Assembly (NCBI GenBank): GCA_029624735.1
Contig: JARSSM010000006.1
Span: 1-64,000, forward strand
DNA length: 64,000 nt
Direction of reading: 5' to 3'
Origin: Defluviicoccus sp.
Lineage (GTDB): Bacteria; Pseudomonadota; Alphaproteobacteria; Rhodospirillales; Defluviicoccaceae
Shown here: positions 17,820 through 26,764 of the stretch, piece after piece
How positions within the stretch are numbered: position 1 is the stretch's first letter
How the letters are laid out: every line of letters begins with the position of its first letter
The notes under the pieces: model-generated
What the model saw: only the letters and a program-made list of their open reading frames with translations
What the model was told of the DNA's origin: nothing
Database searches by the model: none
Position numbers and translations under genes: made by a program

Positions 17820-18695
17820 GTGTTCGAGATCGTTTTCCGCTATGATGCGGAACGGTGTCGCGCGACACACATGCCCGCGTGTGCAGCGGACGCGTGCCGC
17901 CGCTTGGAGGACGGCAACCGCGATTTCGCCCATTTGTTCGATGCGGTGCCGCTCGTGCGCGGGTCGGTCCGCCGGCTCGTCCCCTTCGATCCGCGCGATC
18001 TCGGCTTTACCGAGATCGAGGGAATGGCACCGAAGCAGCATCCGTTCGCAATCGTTCTCGGCTGCTCCGATGCGCGGGTCCCAACTGAGTTGATCTTTAA
18101 CAAGTGGTGCAACGAGCTGTTCGTCGTCCGCGTCGCCGGCAACGTGCTTGGCGCCGACACGCTCGGCAGTATCGATTACGCCGTCAGCCAACTGCGCCAA
18201 AGCGTCAAGCTGATGGTGGTGCTGGGACACTCTGGCTGCGGCGCGGTCACGGCGGCGGTCGATGTGTTCCTCAAGCCAGCGCAATACCTGACATTTGCAA
18301 CCAGCCACCCGTTGCGTACGATCATCGATCGCGTGGTCGTCGTCGTCCGCGGTGCCGCGCGCGCGCTGGAACTCGCGCACGGTGAAAACGTAAGCCACCA
18401 GGTCGGCTACCGCCGGGCGTTGATCGAGATAACGGTCGCCATGAACGCCGCGCTCACCGCCCACACGCTCGAACAGGAGCTGCGCCGCAGTCCGGGCGCT
18501 GCGCCGATCGCGACCGTGTACGGCGTTTATGATCTGGCGACACGCCGCGTGAACGTGCCCGGCATGGTGCAAACCGGCGGTGGTGAAGCGGACGTCTCGC
18601 TGCAGGCGCCACCCGCGGACATCGACGCGTTCGCCGCGTTGGCGCGCCGGCTCGCAGCGACCGACGGCGTTCGCATGCTCCTGGCCGCGGCCTGA
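17820..18695 (+). CDS. Beta-class carbonic anhydrase
   Basis: This 291-residue enzyme interconverts CO2 and bicarbonate. The zinc site is complete: GCSDARVP supplies the first cysteine with its Asp-Arg dyad, and LGHSGCGAV supplies histidine and the second cysteine. The start is GTG at 17820 with GGAGG 4 nt upstream. The protein is longer than the about 220 residues of typical bacterial beta enzymes, with an N-terminal 60-residue extension and an extended C-terminal part. It is divergent from the MDR oxidoreductase. Its presence is compatible with the Calvin-cycle genes further right, although it is also a common housekeeping enzyme. Confidence 0.92.
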   Translation: MFEIVFRYDAERCRATHMPACAADACRRLEDGNRDFAHLFDAVPLVRGSVRRLVPFDPRDLGFTEIEGMAPKQHPFAIVLGCSDARVPTELIFNKWCNELFVVRVAGNVLGADTLGSIDYAVSQLRQSVKLMVVLGHSGCGAVTAAVDVFLKPAQYLTFATSHPLRTIIDRVVVVVRGAARALELAHGENVSHQVGYRRALIEITVAMNAALTAHTLEQELRRSPGAAPIATVYGVYDLATRRVNVPGMVQTGGGEADVSLQAPPADIDAFAALARRLAATDGVRMLLAAA

Positions 18696-18879
18696 GCGTA
18701 CCTCGCTCAAGGCTGATTCGCAGCCGCGCGGCAAAGGGCGCTGCCGGCGGTCGCGGATTGGTGCCGTGGGCGGCCGTCTCTCCGCCTTACAGTCTTGAAT
18801 TAGCAAGCGAAACGGCGCTTGTGGGGCCATCGTGCTGGGGCTCTGGGGTTTGTGCCGCGATCAGGGTAATCTCAGGCTC

Positions 18880-20091
18880 ATGAAGCGTCTCCTCCTCAAC
18901 GTATCGATCATGGCGGTACTGCTGTTGGGCCTCTGGCCGGTGACGGTGTTTGCCGCCGAAACCGACTTCAGCACTTGGCTCGCGGCGCTGCGCGACGAAG
19001 CGCAGGCAGCCGGCATCCGCGGCGATGTCTTTGATCGCGTGATGGCAGGCAGCCGGCCGATCGAGAAGATCGTCGAGCTCGATCGCCGGCAGCCCGAGTT
19101 CGTCGACACTTTCTGGTCCTATCTGGGCGCGCGCGTAACGCCAGCGCGGGTGGAGCAGGGGCGAGCACACCTCCAACGCTATCGCGACCTGCTGCAGGCC
19201 GTTGAGCGCTCGTACCGTGTGCCGCCGGCGGTGTTGGTCAGCTTCTGGGGGCTGGAAACCGATTTCGGCGGCAACACCGGGCAGTTTCGTGCCGCTGATG
19301 CGCTCGCCACGCTTGCCTACGACGGCCGTCGCGGAGCGTTCTTTCGCGAGCAACTGCTGGCACTCCTGCAGTTGGTGCAGGCAGGCGACGTCGATCACGA
19401 TGCGCGGGCATCGTGGGCCGGCGCGCTTGGGCAGATGCAATTCATGCCGACGACCTACCGCGCTTATGCGGTCGATTTCGATGGCGACGGGCGGCGCGAC
19501 CTTTGGCACAGCATGCCGGACGTGTTCGCGTCGGCTGCCAACTATCTGGCCTCGATCGGCTGGGACGGGGCGCGTGGCTGGGGCGAAGAGGTGCGCCTGC
19601 CGGGCGACTTCGACTACTACCTCGCCGGCCCCGATGTTGAAATGCCGATCGAAAGCTGGCGCGACCTGGGCGTTACGCGCGCATCGGGCGCGGCTTTGGA
19701 GGGCGGTTCGGGGCGCGCGTCGATCATCCTGCCGGGCGGTGTCGAGGCAGGGCCTGCGCTCCTCGTCTCGCCCAACTTCCGCGTCATCATGGCCTGGAAC
19801 CGCGCCTTCACCTATGCGGTCACCGTCGGCCACCTCGCTGATCGTATCGCCGGCCGCGGGCCGTTCGTGACCCCCCAGCGCGGCGATGTCGTCGGCCTTT
19901 CCCGCGCCGACGTGCTGGAAATACAAACGCTTCTGGGCCGTCTGGGGTTCGATGCGGGCGGTGCGGACGGTGTTGTCGGCAGCAGGACCCGTGATGCCAT
20001 TCGCGACTTCCAGCGCACGGCCTATCTGCCGGCAGACGGGTTCCCGACATCCCGACTGCTCGATCGGTTGCGTCTTGCGGCAGCGGAGTAG
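18880..20091 (+). CDS. MltB-type lytic murein transglycosylase with peptidoglycan-binding domain
   Basis: This 403-residue exported enzyme cleaves glycan strands to 1,6-anhydro-muropeptides. An N-terminal signal peptide (MKRLLLN to VFAAE) precedes the SLT-2 domain. The catalytic glutamate is in GLETDFGGNTG, followed by GALGQMQFMPTTYRAYAVDF. The last 60 residues are a PG_binding_1 domain (LLGRLGFDAGGADGVVGSRT). It opens a tightly packed plus-strand cell-wall and replication cluster: rlpA, dac, tmk, holB, metG, tatD. Confidence 0.92.
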   Translation: MKRLLLNVSIMAVLLLGLWPVTVFAAETDFSTWLAALRDEAQAAGIRGDVFDRVMAGSRPIEKIVELDRRQPEFVDTFWSYLGARVTPARVEQGRAHLQRYRDLLQAVERSYRVPPAVLVSFWGLETDFGGNTGQFRAADALATLAYDGRRGAFFREQLLALLQLVQAGDVDHDARASWAGALGQMQFMPTTYRAYAVDFDGDGRRDLWHSMPDVFASAANYLASIGWDGARGWGEEVRLPGDFDYYLAGPDVEMPIESWRDLGVTRASGAALEGGSGRASIILPGGVEAGPALLVSPNFRVIMAWNRAFTYAVTVGHLADRIAGRGPFVTPQRGDVVGLSRADVLEIQTLLGRLGFDAGGADGVVGSRTRDAIRDFQRTAYLPADGFPTSRLLDRLRLAAAE

Positions 20092-20133
20092 CACCAGCCG
20101 CGGCCATGGCGTGCGAAGGGAGGCTTGAGCACG

Positions 20134-21270
20134 ATGACCGATACTCCGTCGAACCCTGCGGGCAATCCCCGCTTCCGCTGCCCGGGAGGTTGGCCCGTTC
20201 GGTCGATTGCGCTGACGGCGATCCTCCTTGTCAACGCTTGCGCCTCCGCGCCCGAACCGGGGCCATCGGCGCGCCCGCGCGATCCGCAGACCGGCGGCCT
20301 CTACAAGGTTGGCAAACCGTATGCAATCAAGGGCGTGTGGTATACGCCGCGGGTTGACTATGGCTACGACGAAACTGGCACGGCTTCCTGGTATGGCCCC
20401 GGCTTCCATGGCCAGGCGACGGCGAATGGCGAGGTCTATGACATGAACGAGCTGACGGCTGCGCATACGACCCTGCCGCTGCCGAGCATCGTCCGTGTCA
20501 CCAATCTCGACAACGGCCGCACGATCAAGCTGCGCGTCAACGATCGCGGACCCTTCGTCGGCGGCCGGATCATCGACGTCTCGCGGCGTGCCTCGCAGCT
20601 CCTTGGCTTTCATGAGAAGGGCACGGCGACGGTGCGGGTCGAAATCGAGGCTGAGGAAAGCCGGCAGCTGGCGGAGGCGCTTGGCGCTGCCCAGACCGAG
20701 CCGCTTGCAACCGCGGTGGCTGCCACCCCGCTCACAGCGAACCCGGCCCCGGCGCCGGTCGCCATGGCGGCGAACACGGCCCCAAGCGAAGAGCCGGCAA
20801 CGGAGCCGCCGCAGGTCGCTCTGTCGCCGGCAGCACTGGCTCTTCTCGCGGCGGACTCGGGCCAACCCGCAGGCGTTGGCAGCAAACAGGGCCGGAGCGC
20901 TGAGCCGCTGGAAACGATGGGTCCTGTGGCGGACGATTTGCCGGTGGCCGAAGATTGGGTTGACGAGGCGATGGCGCCCGCGCGGCCCGCCGTATATCAC
21001 GAGCGCGCGTCAGCGGCGGCGACAAGACGTGACGGGCCGCGCCCGCTGCCCTATGTTCAGGCCGGCGCGTTCTCCGACGCCAGAAATGCGGCGTGGGCGC
21101 GGCAGCGGCTGGCCCGGCTGGGCTCCGTTGCGATTACCAACGCCCGCGCCGACGGCCGTGGGCTGTATCGTGTCCGTGTCGGACCCTTCGCTTCGAACGG
21201 AGAAGCGCAACGGGTGCTGGCGCGCGTGATCGGCGAGGGGTTCGCCGGCTCGCAGGTCGTTTATGATTAA
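20134..21270 (+). CDS. rlpA: RlpA-family septal lytic transglycosylase with SPOR domain
   Basis: This 378-residue exported lipoprotein-like protein contains a hydrophobic segment ending LLVNACAS (Cys as probable lipidation site) and a double-psi beta-barrel RlpA domain. In that domain ASWYGPGFHGQATANGE and VRVNDRGPFVGGRIIDVS hold the catalytic Asp region. An Ala/Pro-rich linker and a C-terminal SPOR domain (YVQAGAFSDARNAAWARQRL) that binds denuded glycan at the division site follow. The ATG at 20134 is preferred, with GGGAGG 10 nt upstream. A TTG at 20125 abuts that site. It lies downstream of the MltB-type enzyme, as in many alphaproteobacteria. Confidence 0.92.
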   Translation: MTDTPSNPAGNPRFRCPGGWPVRSIALTAILLVNACASAPEPGPSARPRDPQTGGLYKVGKPYAIKGVWYTPRVDYGYDETGTASWYGPGFHGQATANGEVYDMNELTAAHTTLPLPSIVRVTNLDNGRTIKLRVNDRGPFVGGRIIDVSRRASQLLGFHEKGTATVRVEIEAEESRQLAEALGAAQTEPLATAVAATPLTANPAPAPVAMAANTAPSEEPATEPPQVALSPAALALLAADSGQPAGVGSKQGRSAEPLETMGPVADDLPVAEDWVDEAMAPARPAVYHERASAAATRRDGPRPLPYVQAGAFSDARNAAWARQRLARLGSVAITNARADGRGLYRVRVGPFASNGEAQRVLARVIGEGFAGSQVVYD

Positions 21271-21367
21271 ACCCAAGGGCGCGGCCATGGGTGCGCTGAC
21301 CGCAAGCCGAGGGGGGCTTGCTGCGCCTGTGCCAGGAATAGGCCGCAATCGCTGAGGGGAAGTGTTT

Positions 21368-22567
21368 ATGAGGATGAGTGAAATGACACGCGCGCGGGAG
21401 GGACATTTGCGCTGGAGCCTTGTGATCATGGCTGTCGGGCTGGCCGTGGGACTCCTCGCCGGACTCACACCGCAGCGCTGCCATGCCATCGAGACAAAGG
21501 CCCGCCAAGCCTTGCTCATCGACATGCAAACCGGCGCAGTGATGTTCGAGAAGAACGCCGACGAGCCGATGGGGCCGGCGTCGATGACGAAGATCATGAC
21601 CGTCTACATGTTGTTCGACCGCTTGAAGAAGGGGGAGTTGCGGCTGAACGATACATTGACGATCAGCGAGAACGCCTGGTCGAAAGGGGGGGCCGCCAGC
21701 CAGGGCTCGACGATGTTCCTCAAGGTCGGCGACCGGGTGCGGGTGGAAGACCTGCTGCACGGCATCATCGTCCAATCCGGGAACGACGCGTCAATTGCGG
21801 TTGCCGAAGGCCTGGCCGGCAGTGAGACCGCCTTTGCCGAAGAGATGAACCGGAAGGCGCGGGAAATCGGGATGCGCAACTCGCATTTCCGTAATGCCTC
21901 CGGCTTGCCAGAACCTGACCATTTAACGACGGCCCGCGATCTTGCGCTTCTGGCAAGACACACTATCGAGGACTTTCCAGAGTACTATAATTTCTACTCC
22001 GAGCGGGAGTTCTTCTACAACTCGATCCGCCAGGGCAACCGCAATCCGCTCCTTTACAAGGCGGGGGGAGCCGATGGCCTGAAGACCGGCCACACGAAGA
22101 CCTCCGGCTACGGTCTCACCGCGTCGGCTATCCGTGGCGGGCGACGCCTGATCCTGGTCATCAACGGTCTCGCCAGCATGCAGGAGCGCAGCGACGAGGC
22201 GCAACGGCTGTTGGATTATGGCTTCCACGAGTTCGAGAACGTACCGCTGTTCAAGGCTGGCGAGGAGGTGGCCAAGGCTGAGGTCTGGTACGGCGAGGCA
22301 CGCGAGGTGCCGCTGGTCACCCAGCGTGACATCCTCGTCACGTTGCCGCGAACCGCACGCCCGGGCATGAACGTTGTCGTCCGCTATACCGGCCCGGTTC
22401 CGGCGCCGATCGCGCAAAACCAGCCGCTGGCGGTCTTGAAGATCGACACACCCGGCGTCGGCCCGATCGAGCAATCGCTTGTTGCCGGAACGCCGGTCGA
22501 GAGGCTCGGCGTTTTTGGCCGGCTCGTCTTTGCTATCAAGCACCTGGCAGGCAGTCTGGCCGGTTGA
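21368..22567 (+). CDS. D-alanyl-D-alanine carboxypeptidase (PBP5/6 family)
   Basis: This 399-residue periplasmic enzyme removes the terminal D-Ala from pentapeptides. After a signal segment (VIMAVGLAVGLLAGL), the catalytic SxxK is SMTK (about S72, K75), then SGN and KTG (KTGHTK). A C-terminal PBP5 beta-domain and a hydrophobic tail follow. The ATG at 21368 is preferred, with GAGGGGAA upstream. A GTG at 21362 is possible. Its stop overlaps the tmk start by one base (TGATG). It is the first of two such carboxypeptidases in the window. The second, at 31926, instead ends with a lysine-rich tail. Confidence 0.93.
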   Translation: MRMSEMTRAREGHLRWSLVIMAVGLAVGLLAGLTPQRCHAIETKARQALLIDMQTGAVMFEKNADEPMGPASMTKIMTVYMLFDRLKKGELRLNDTLTISENAWSKGGAASQGSTMFLKVGDRVRVEDLLHGIIVQSGNDASIAVAEGLAGSETAFAEEMNRKAREIGMRNSHFRNASGLPEPDHLTTARDLALLARHTIEDFPEYYNFYSEREFFYNSIRQGNRNPLLYKAGGADGLKTGHTKTSGYGLTASAIRGGRRLILVINGLASMQERSDEAQRLLDYGFHEFENVPLFKAGEEVAKAEVWYGEAREVPLVTQRDILVTLPRTARPGMNVVVRYTGPVPAPIAQNQPLAVLKIDTPGVGPIEQSLVAGTPVERLGVFGRLVFAIKHLAGSLAG

Positions 22568-23232
22568 TGACAGCCGCCCAGCCGGCCGGACCGCAGGGGA
22601 AGTTCATCACCCTTGAGGGCGGGGAGGGGGCGGGAAAGTCGACGCAAGCAGCGCTGCTGGCGGACGCCCTGCGGTCGGCAGGCGGCGCTGTTGTTGCCAC
22701 CCGCGAACCGGGCGGGACCGAAGGTGCGGAGGCGATCCGCGCGCTTCTGGTGCACGCGCCCGACAACCGCTGGTCAACCGTCAGCGAGGTCCTGCTGCAC
22801 TACGCCGCCCGCCGGGAGCACCTGGACAAGGTCATTCTGCCGGCGCTTAGCCGAGGCACGTGCGTCGTGTGCGACCGGTTTGCCGATTCAACGATGGCGT
22901 ACCAGGGCTATGGGCTGGGGTGCGATCGGCGGATGATCAGCGCTTTGCATCAGCTTGTGATCGGCCCGTTTCGGCCCGACTTGACGTTGGTGCTGGACGT
23001 TGAGCCCGGCCAGGGCCAGGTGCGGGCTGCCAGCCGTGGCCAGCCGAGCGACCGTTACGAGCGGCTCGACAGCACCTTCCACGCGCGGGTGCGGGCCGGA
23101 TTTCTCGCCATTGCGGGCGCCGAGCCGGAGCGATGCGTCGTCGTTGCGGCGAGCGGGTCGGTTGCGGAGGTGGCGCAGCGGATCCGGCAGATCGTTGCCG
23201 ATCGGCTGCGGATCGGATTGGGCGCGCCGTGA
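22567..23232 (+). CDS. tmk: Thymidylate kinase
   Basis: This 221-residue enzyme phosphorylates dTMP to dTDP. The P-loop is LEGGEGAGKSTQ at the N terminus, with the DRFADST motif mid-protein and ATREPGGT for dTMP binding. The ATG at 22567 shares a base with the preceding stop, and the stop overlaps the GTG of holB by 4 nt, so dac, tmk and holB are translationally coupled. Pairing of tmk with holB is a very widely conserved arrangement. Confidence 0.96.
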   Translation: MTAAQPAGPQGKFITLEGGEGAGKSTQAALLADALRSAGGAVVATREPGGTEGAEAIRALLVHAPDNRWSTVSEVLLHYAARREHLDKVILPALSRGTCVVCDRFADSTMAYQGYGLGCDRRMISALHQLVIGPFRPDLTLVLDVEPGQGQVRAASRGQPSDRYERLDSTFHARVRAGFLAIAGAEPERCVVVAASGSVAEVAQRIRQIVADRLRIGLGAP

Positions 23233-24368
23233 GCGCCGCGGACGACGCGGACGGCTCGTGGCCACTGCCGCGCGGAAATCCCGACCTCGTCGGCCAGGAG
23301 CAGGCCGAGGCCCAGCTAGCCGCTGTTTACGCGGCGGGGCGACCGGCGCACGCATGGCTGTTCACCGGCCCTAAGGGCATCGGCAAGGCGACGCTGGCGT
23401 TCCGGCTGGTCCGCTGGCTGTTCCGCCATGGCAGCAGCGAGCGGGTAGGGGAGCCTGCGACCGCGGCGGCCGATCTGTTCGGCGCGGCGCCGCCGCCGCC
23501 CGCGTCACCGTTGCTTTTTGTCGATCCCGGTGAGCCGGTGTTTCGGCGCGTCGCCAGCGGTGGCCATGCCGACCTGTTCACCCTTGAGCCGGGGATCGAC
23601 CCCAAGCGGGGAACGCCCAGGACCGAGATCAGTGTTGCCGAAGTCCGCGCGGCCGGTGCATTCCTCGCCGCAACGGCCGCGGAGGGCGGGTGGCGCGCGG
23701 TGATCGTCGATCCTGCCGAAGCAATGAACCGCAACGCCGCCAACGCGCTGTTGAAAACGCTTGAAGAGCCGCCGCACGGGACCGTGCTCATCCTGGTCAG
23801 CCATGCGCCGGGGATGCTGCCGGCCACCGTCCGCTCCCGCTGCCGCACGGTGACGCTGGCGCCGCTCTCGACGCAGACGATCGCGGCCTTGTTGCCGCGC
23901 TATCGGCCGGAAACAACGGCGGATGAGGCGGCGGTGCTGGCGCGCCTCGCCCGTGGCAGCATCGGCCATGCCCTGCGGCTGGCGAGCAGCGAGGGCGAAC
24001 GGTTGCGGGGCCAACTGACGCGGCTGTTCCGAGCGCTGCCTGCGGTGGAACCGCTGGCGGTGCTCGACCTCGGTGAGGCGGCGAAGGGGCAGGGGAGCGG
24101 GGAGGGGGGATTCGCACTTCTCGCCGATCTCTTGCGCGCCTGGCTCGCCTCCATCGTGCGCGTTGCCGGCGGCGCACGGCCCCAGGAAGCGCTTGCAAGC
24201 GAGGCGGAAACCATCGGCAGGCTGGCAGCGGCAGGCGGACTTGATCGGTGGTTGCAGGTGTGGGACAACTCAACCCGTCTCTTGGCGCGCGCAGAAACCG
24301 CCAATATGGATTTGAAGCAGATTCTGCTTGCCGTCTTCCTCAACGTCGAGGCCGCCTTGAAACGCTGA
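23229..24368 (+). CDS. holB: DNA polymerase III delta' subunit
   Basis: This 379-residue clamp-loader component is AAA+-like. The Walker A-like FTGPKGIGKATLA and the sensor-region MNRNAANALLKTLEEPP are characteristic, as is the SRC-type motif VRSRCRTVTLAPLS. Delta' acts as the stator of the DnaX complex that loads beta clamps. The start is GTG 23229 inside the tmk stop. The N-terminal zinc-binding cysteines present in some homologues are not obvious. Confidence 0.94.
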   Translation: MSAADDADGSWPLPRGNPDLVGQEQAEAQLAAVYAAGRPAHAWLFTGPKGIGKATLAFRLVRWLFRHGSSERVGEPATAAADLFGAAPPPPASPLLFVDPGEPVFRRVASGGHADLFTLEPGIDPKRGTPRTEISVAEVRAAGAFLAATAAEGGWRAVIVDPAEAMNRNAANALLKTLEEPPHGTVLILVSHAPGMLPATVRSRCRTVTLAPLSTQTIAALLPRYRPETTADEAAVLARLARGSIGHALRLASSEGERLRGQLTRLFRALPAVEPLAVLDLGEAAKGQGSGEGGFALLADLLRAWLASIVRVAGGARPQEALASEAETIGRLAAAGGLDRWLQVWDNSTRLLARAETANMDLKQILLAVFLNVEAALKR

Positions 24369-24416
24369 GGCATGCGCGCGCCGCAGGAGTGCTGTCCCGC
24401 GACGGACCGGAGCACC

Positions 24417-25979
24417 ATGAATCCAGCGCCGACGTACTACCTCACGACGCCGATCTACTACGTCAACGATGTGCCCCATATAGGGCACATGTATACGACG
24501 CTCGCGTGCGACGTCCTTGCACGCTTCAAACGTCTCGACGGATTCCAGGTCAAGTTCCTGACCGGCACCGACGAGCACGGACAGAAGGTGCAGAAGGCAG
24601 CGCTCGCCGCCGGTCTCGCCCCGCACGAATTCACCGACAAGGTCTCGGCGAACTTCCGCGGCTTGACGCAGGCGATGCAGTTCTCCAACGACGATTTCAT
24701 CCGCACCACCGAGGCACGCCATGTCCGCTCCTGCCGGGCGCTGTGGCAGCGTCTCATCGAGCGCAACGAGATTTATCTCGGCACCTACGCCGGCTGGTAT
24801 GCGGTCCGCGACGAGGCATTCTATGCCGAGAGCGAACTTGTGAAAGCGGCCGACGGAAGCCGGCTGGCGCCGACTGGAGCGGCGGTCGAGTGGGTCGAGG
24901 AGCCGAGCTACTTCTTCCGGCTGTCGGCCTGGGGCGACCGGCTGCTCGCGTACTATGCGGACAATCCGGACTTCATCCTGCCCGAAAGCCGGCGCAACGA
25001 GGTGATCAGCTTCGTCCGCTCCGGTCTGCAAGACCTGTCGATCTCGCGCACCACGTTCGACTGGGGCATCCCGGTGCCGGACGATGAGCGCCATGTCATG
25101 TATGTCTGGCTCGATGCGCTGACCAACTACATCACCGCGCTCGGCTTTCCCGACGTCGAAACGGAAGACTTCAAGCGGTTCTGGCCTGCCGATCTGCACA
25201 TGGTCGGCAAGGATATCTTGCGCTTCCACGCCGTCTATTGGCCGGCGTTCCTGATGGCAGCCGGCATCGCGCCGCCGAAGCGGGTGTTCGCCCACGGCTG
25301 GTGGACCAACGAGGGGCAGAAGATCTCGAAGTCGGTCGGCAACGTCATCGATCCGCATGCACTGGTCGATCGCTACGGCCTGGATGCGGTGCGCTACTTC
25401 ATGCTGCGCGAGGTTCCGTTCGGCAGCGACGGCGACTTCTCGCACCGGGCGATGATCGGCCGGATCAATGGCGACCTCGCCAACGATTTTGGCAACCTGG
25501 CGCAACGCGTGCTGTCGATGATCGCCAAGAACTGCGGCGGCGCGGTGCCGCAGCCGGGTCCGCGGACGGCCGAGGATCAGGCACTGCTGAGCGCCGCCGC
25601 CGAGCTCTTGCCGCAGCTGCGCGCCGCAATCGATCGCCAAGCCTTCCATGTCGGGCTAACAGCGCTGTGGCGGGTCATTGCGGACGCCAATGTCTATGTC
25701 GACCGGCAGGCGCCGTGGGCCTTGCGCAAGAGCGATCCGCCCCGGATGCGGACCGTGCTCTACTGCCTGGCCGAGGTGATCCGCCACTTGGGCATCCTGG
25801 CGCAGCCATTCATGCCGGCTTCGGCAGCGCGGCTGTTGGCGCAGTTGAACGTGGCGGAGGACCACCGCAGCTTCGCGTTCTTGGCGCCGGAGCACGCGTT
25901 GCAACCGGACACCGCGCTGCCGGCGCCGGCCGGCGTCTTTCCGCGGTACGTAGAGCCCGCCGACGGGGCCGACGCGTGA
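24417..25979 (+). CDS. metG: Methionyl-tRNA synthetase
   Basis: This 520-residue class I synthetase charges tRNA-Met. The HIGH signature is PHIGHMYTTL and the KMSKS loop is KISKSVGNVIDP. The DEHGQK segment and WLDALTNYI follow the expected order. It lacks the C-terminal tRNA-binding (Trbp111-like) domain, as usual in alphaproteobacteria. The start is ATG 24417. Just downstream, the bases encoding DVPHIGHM form a perfect inverted repeat (24469-24490). Its stop overlaps the tatD start (TGATG). Confidence 0.97.
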   Translation: MNPAPTYYLTTPIYYVNDVPHIGHMYTTLACDVLARFKRLDGFQVKFLTGTDEHGQKVQKAALAAGLAPHEFTDKVSANFRGLTQAMQFSNDDFIRTTEARHVRSCRALWQRLIERNEIYLGTYAGWYAVRDEAFYAESELVKAADGSRLAPTGAAVEWVEEPSYFFRLSAWGDRLLAYYADNPDFILPESRRNEVISFVRSGLQDLSISRTTFDWGIPVPDDERHVMYVWLDALTNYITALGFPDVETEDFKRFWPADLHMVGKDILRFHAVYWPAFLMAAGIAPPKRVFAHGWWTNEGQKISKSVGNVIDPHALVDRYGLDAVRYFMLREVPFGSDGDFSHRAMIGRINGDLANDFGNLAQRVLSMIAKNCGGAVPQPGPRTAEDQALLSAAAELLPQLRAAIDRQAFHVGLTALWRVIADANVYVDRQAPWALRKSDPPRMRTVLYCLAEVIRHLGILAQPFMPASAARLLAQLNVAEDHRSFAFLAPEHALQPDTALPAPAGVFPRYVEPADGADA

Positions 25980-26764
25980 TGTTGGTCGACAGCCACTGCC
26001 ACCTCGATTTCCCGGATTTTGCCGGTGACTTCGATGCCGTCATGGCGCGGGCGGGCGAGGCGGGGGTGACGAGCCTGCTGACCATCTGCACCCATCTCTC
26101 GCGCGCAGAACAGGTGATCGCCGTTTCCGAACGAGCGCCGCAGATCGTCTGCACCGTCGGCGTCCACCCGCATGAGGCGGCCGCGGAGGCGCCCCGAAAC
26201 GTGGACGCCCTGATCGGCTTTGCCAGCCATCCAAAGGTGGTTGGCTTTGGCGAAAGCGGGCTTGATTACTTCTACGAGCACAGCCCGCGCGCGGCGCAGC
26301 AACAGGCCTTCCGCCAGCACATCGAGGCCGCGCGCACGACCGGCCTGCCGCTCGTCATTCACACCCGCGATGCCGACGCCGATACGGCAGCGGTCCTTGA
26401 GGACGAAATGGCCAAGGGGCCGTTCGGCGGCGTCCTGCATTGCTTCAGTTCGACACCCGCCTTGGCGCATAAGGCAATTGCGCTCGGTCTTTACATCTCG
26501 TTTTCCGGGATCCTAACGTTCGCGAAGTCAGGCCCGTTGCGCGATCTGGCAGCAACGTTGCCGCTTGACCGGCTGCTGGTGGAGACCGATGCGCCGTTCC
26601 TGGCGCCGGTGCCGAAGCGCGGCAAACGGAACGAACCGGCCTTCGTGGCGCACACGGCGGCGTCCCTGGCCAAGGCGCGCGGCATCGACCTCAAGACGCT
26701 CGCGGCTGCGACCACGGCCAATTTCTTCCGCTTGTTTGCGAAGGCGAAAACGGCATGCGTGTGA
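25979..26764 (+). CDS. tatD: TatD-family metal-dependent hydrolase
   Basis: This 261-residue protein has a TIM-barrel with the metal ligands of the family: VDSHCHLD at the N terminus, GFGESGLDY (Glu), VIHTRDAD (His), LHCFSST (His) and LVETDAPF (Asp). Members act as 3'-5' DNA exonucleases and D-aminoacyl-tRNA deacylases. It is cotranscribed between metG and the MBL hydrolase, overlapping metG by one base and the next gene by 10 bases. Confidence 0.94.
   Translation: MLVDSHCHLDFPDFAGDFDAVMARAGEAGVTSLLTICTHLSRAEQVIAVSERAPQIVCTVGVHPHEAAAEAPRNVDALIGFASHPKVVGFGESGLDYFYEHSPRAAQQQAFRQHIEAARTTGLPLVIHTRDADADTAAVLEDEMAKGPFGGVLHCFSSTPALAHKAIALGLYISFSGILTFAKSGPLRDLAATLPLDRLLVETDAPFLAPVPKRGKRNEPAFVAHTAASLAKARGIDLKTLAAATTANFFRLFAKAKTACV

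Noticed and set aside
18787..21000. A 737-codon minus-strand open frame opposite the lytic transglycosylase and rlpA genes
   Set aside because: It is Arg/His-rich with no family features and lies antisense to two clearly conserved genes. Long antisense frames are expected in GC-rich DNA.
24270..25649. A 459-codon minus-strand frame opposite metG
   Set aside because: Only the metG strand encodes known motifs, and the antisense composition is shadow-like.
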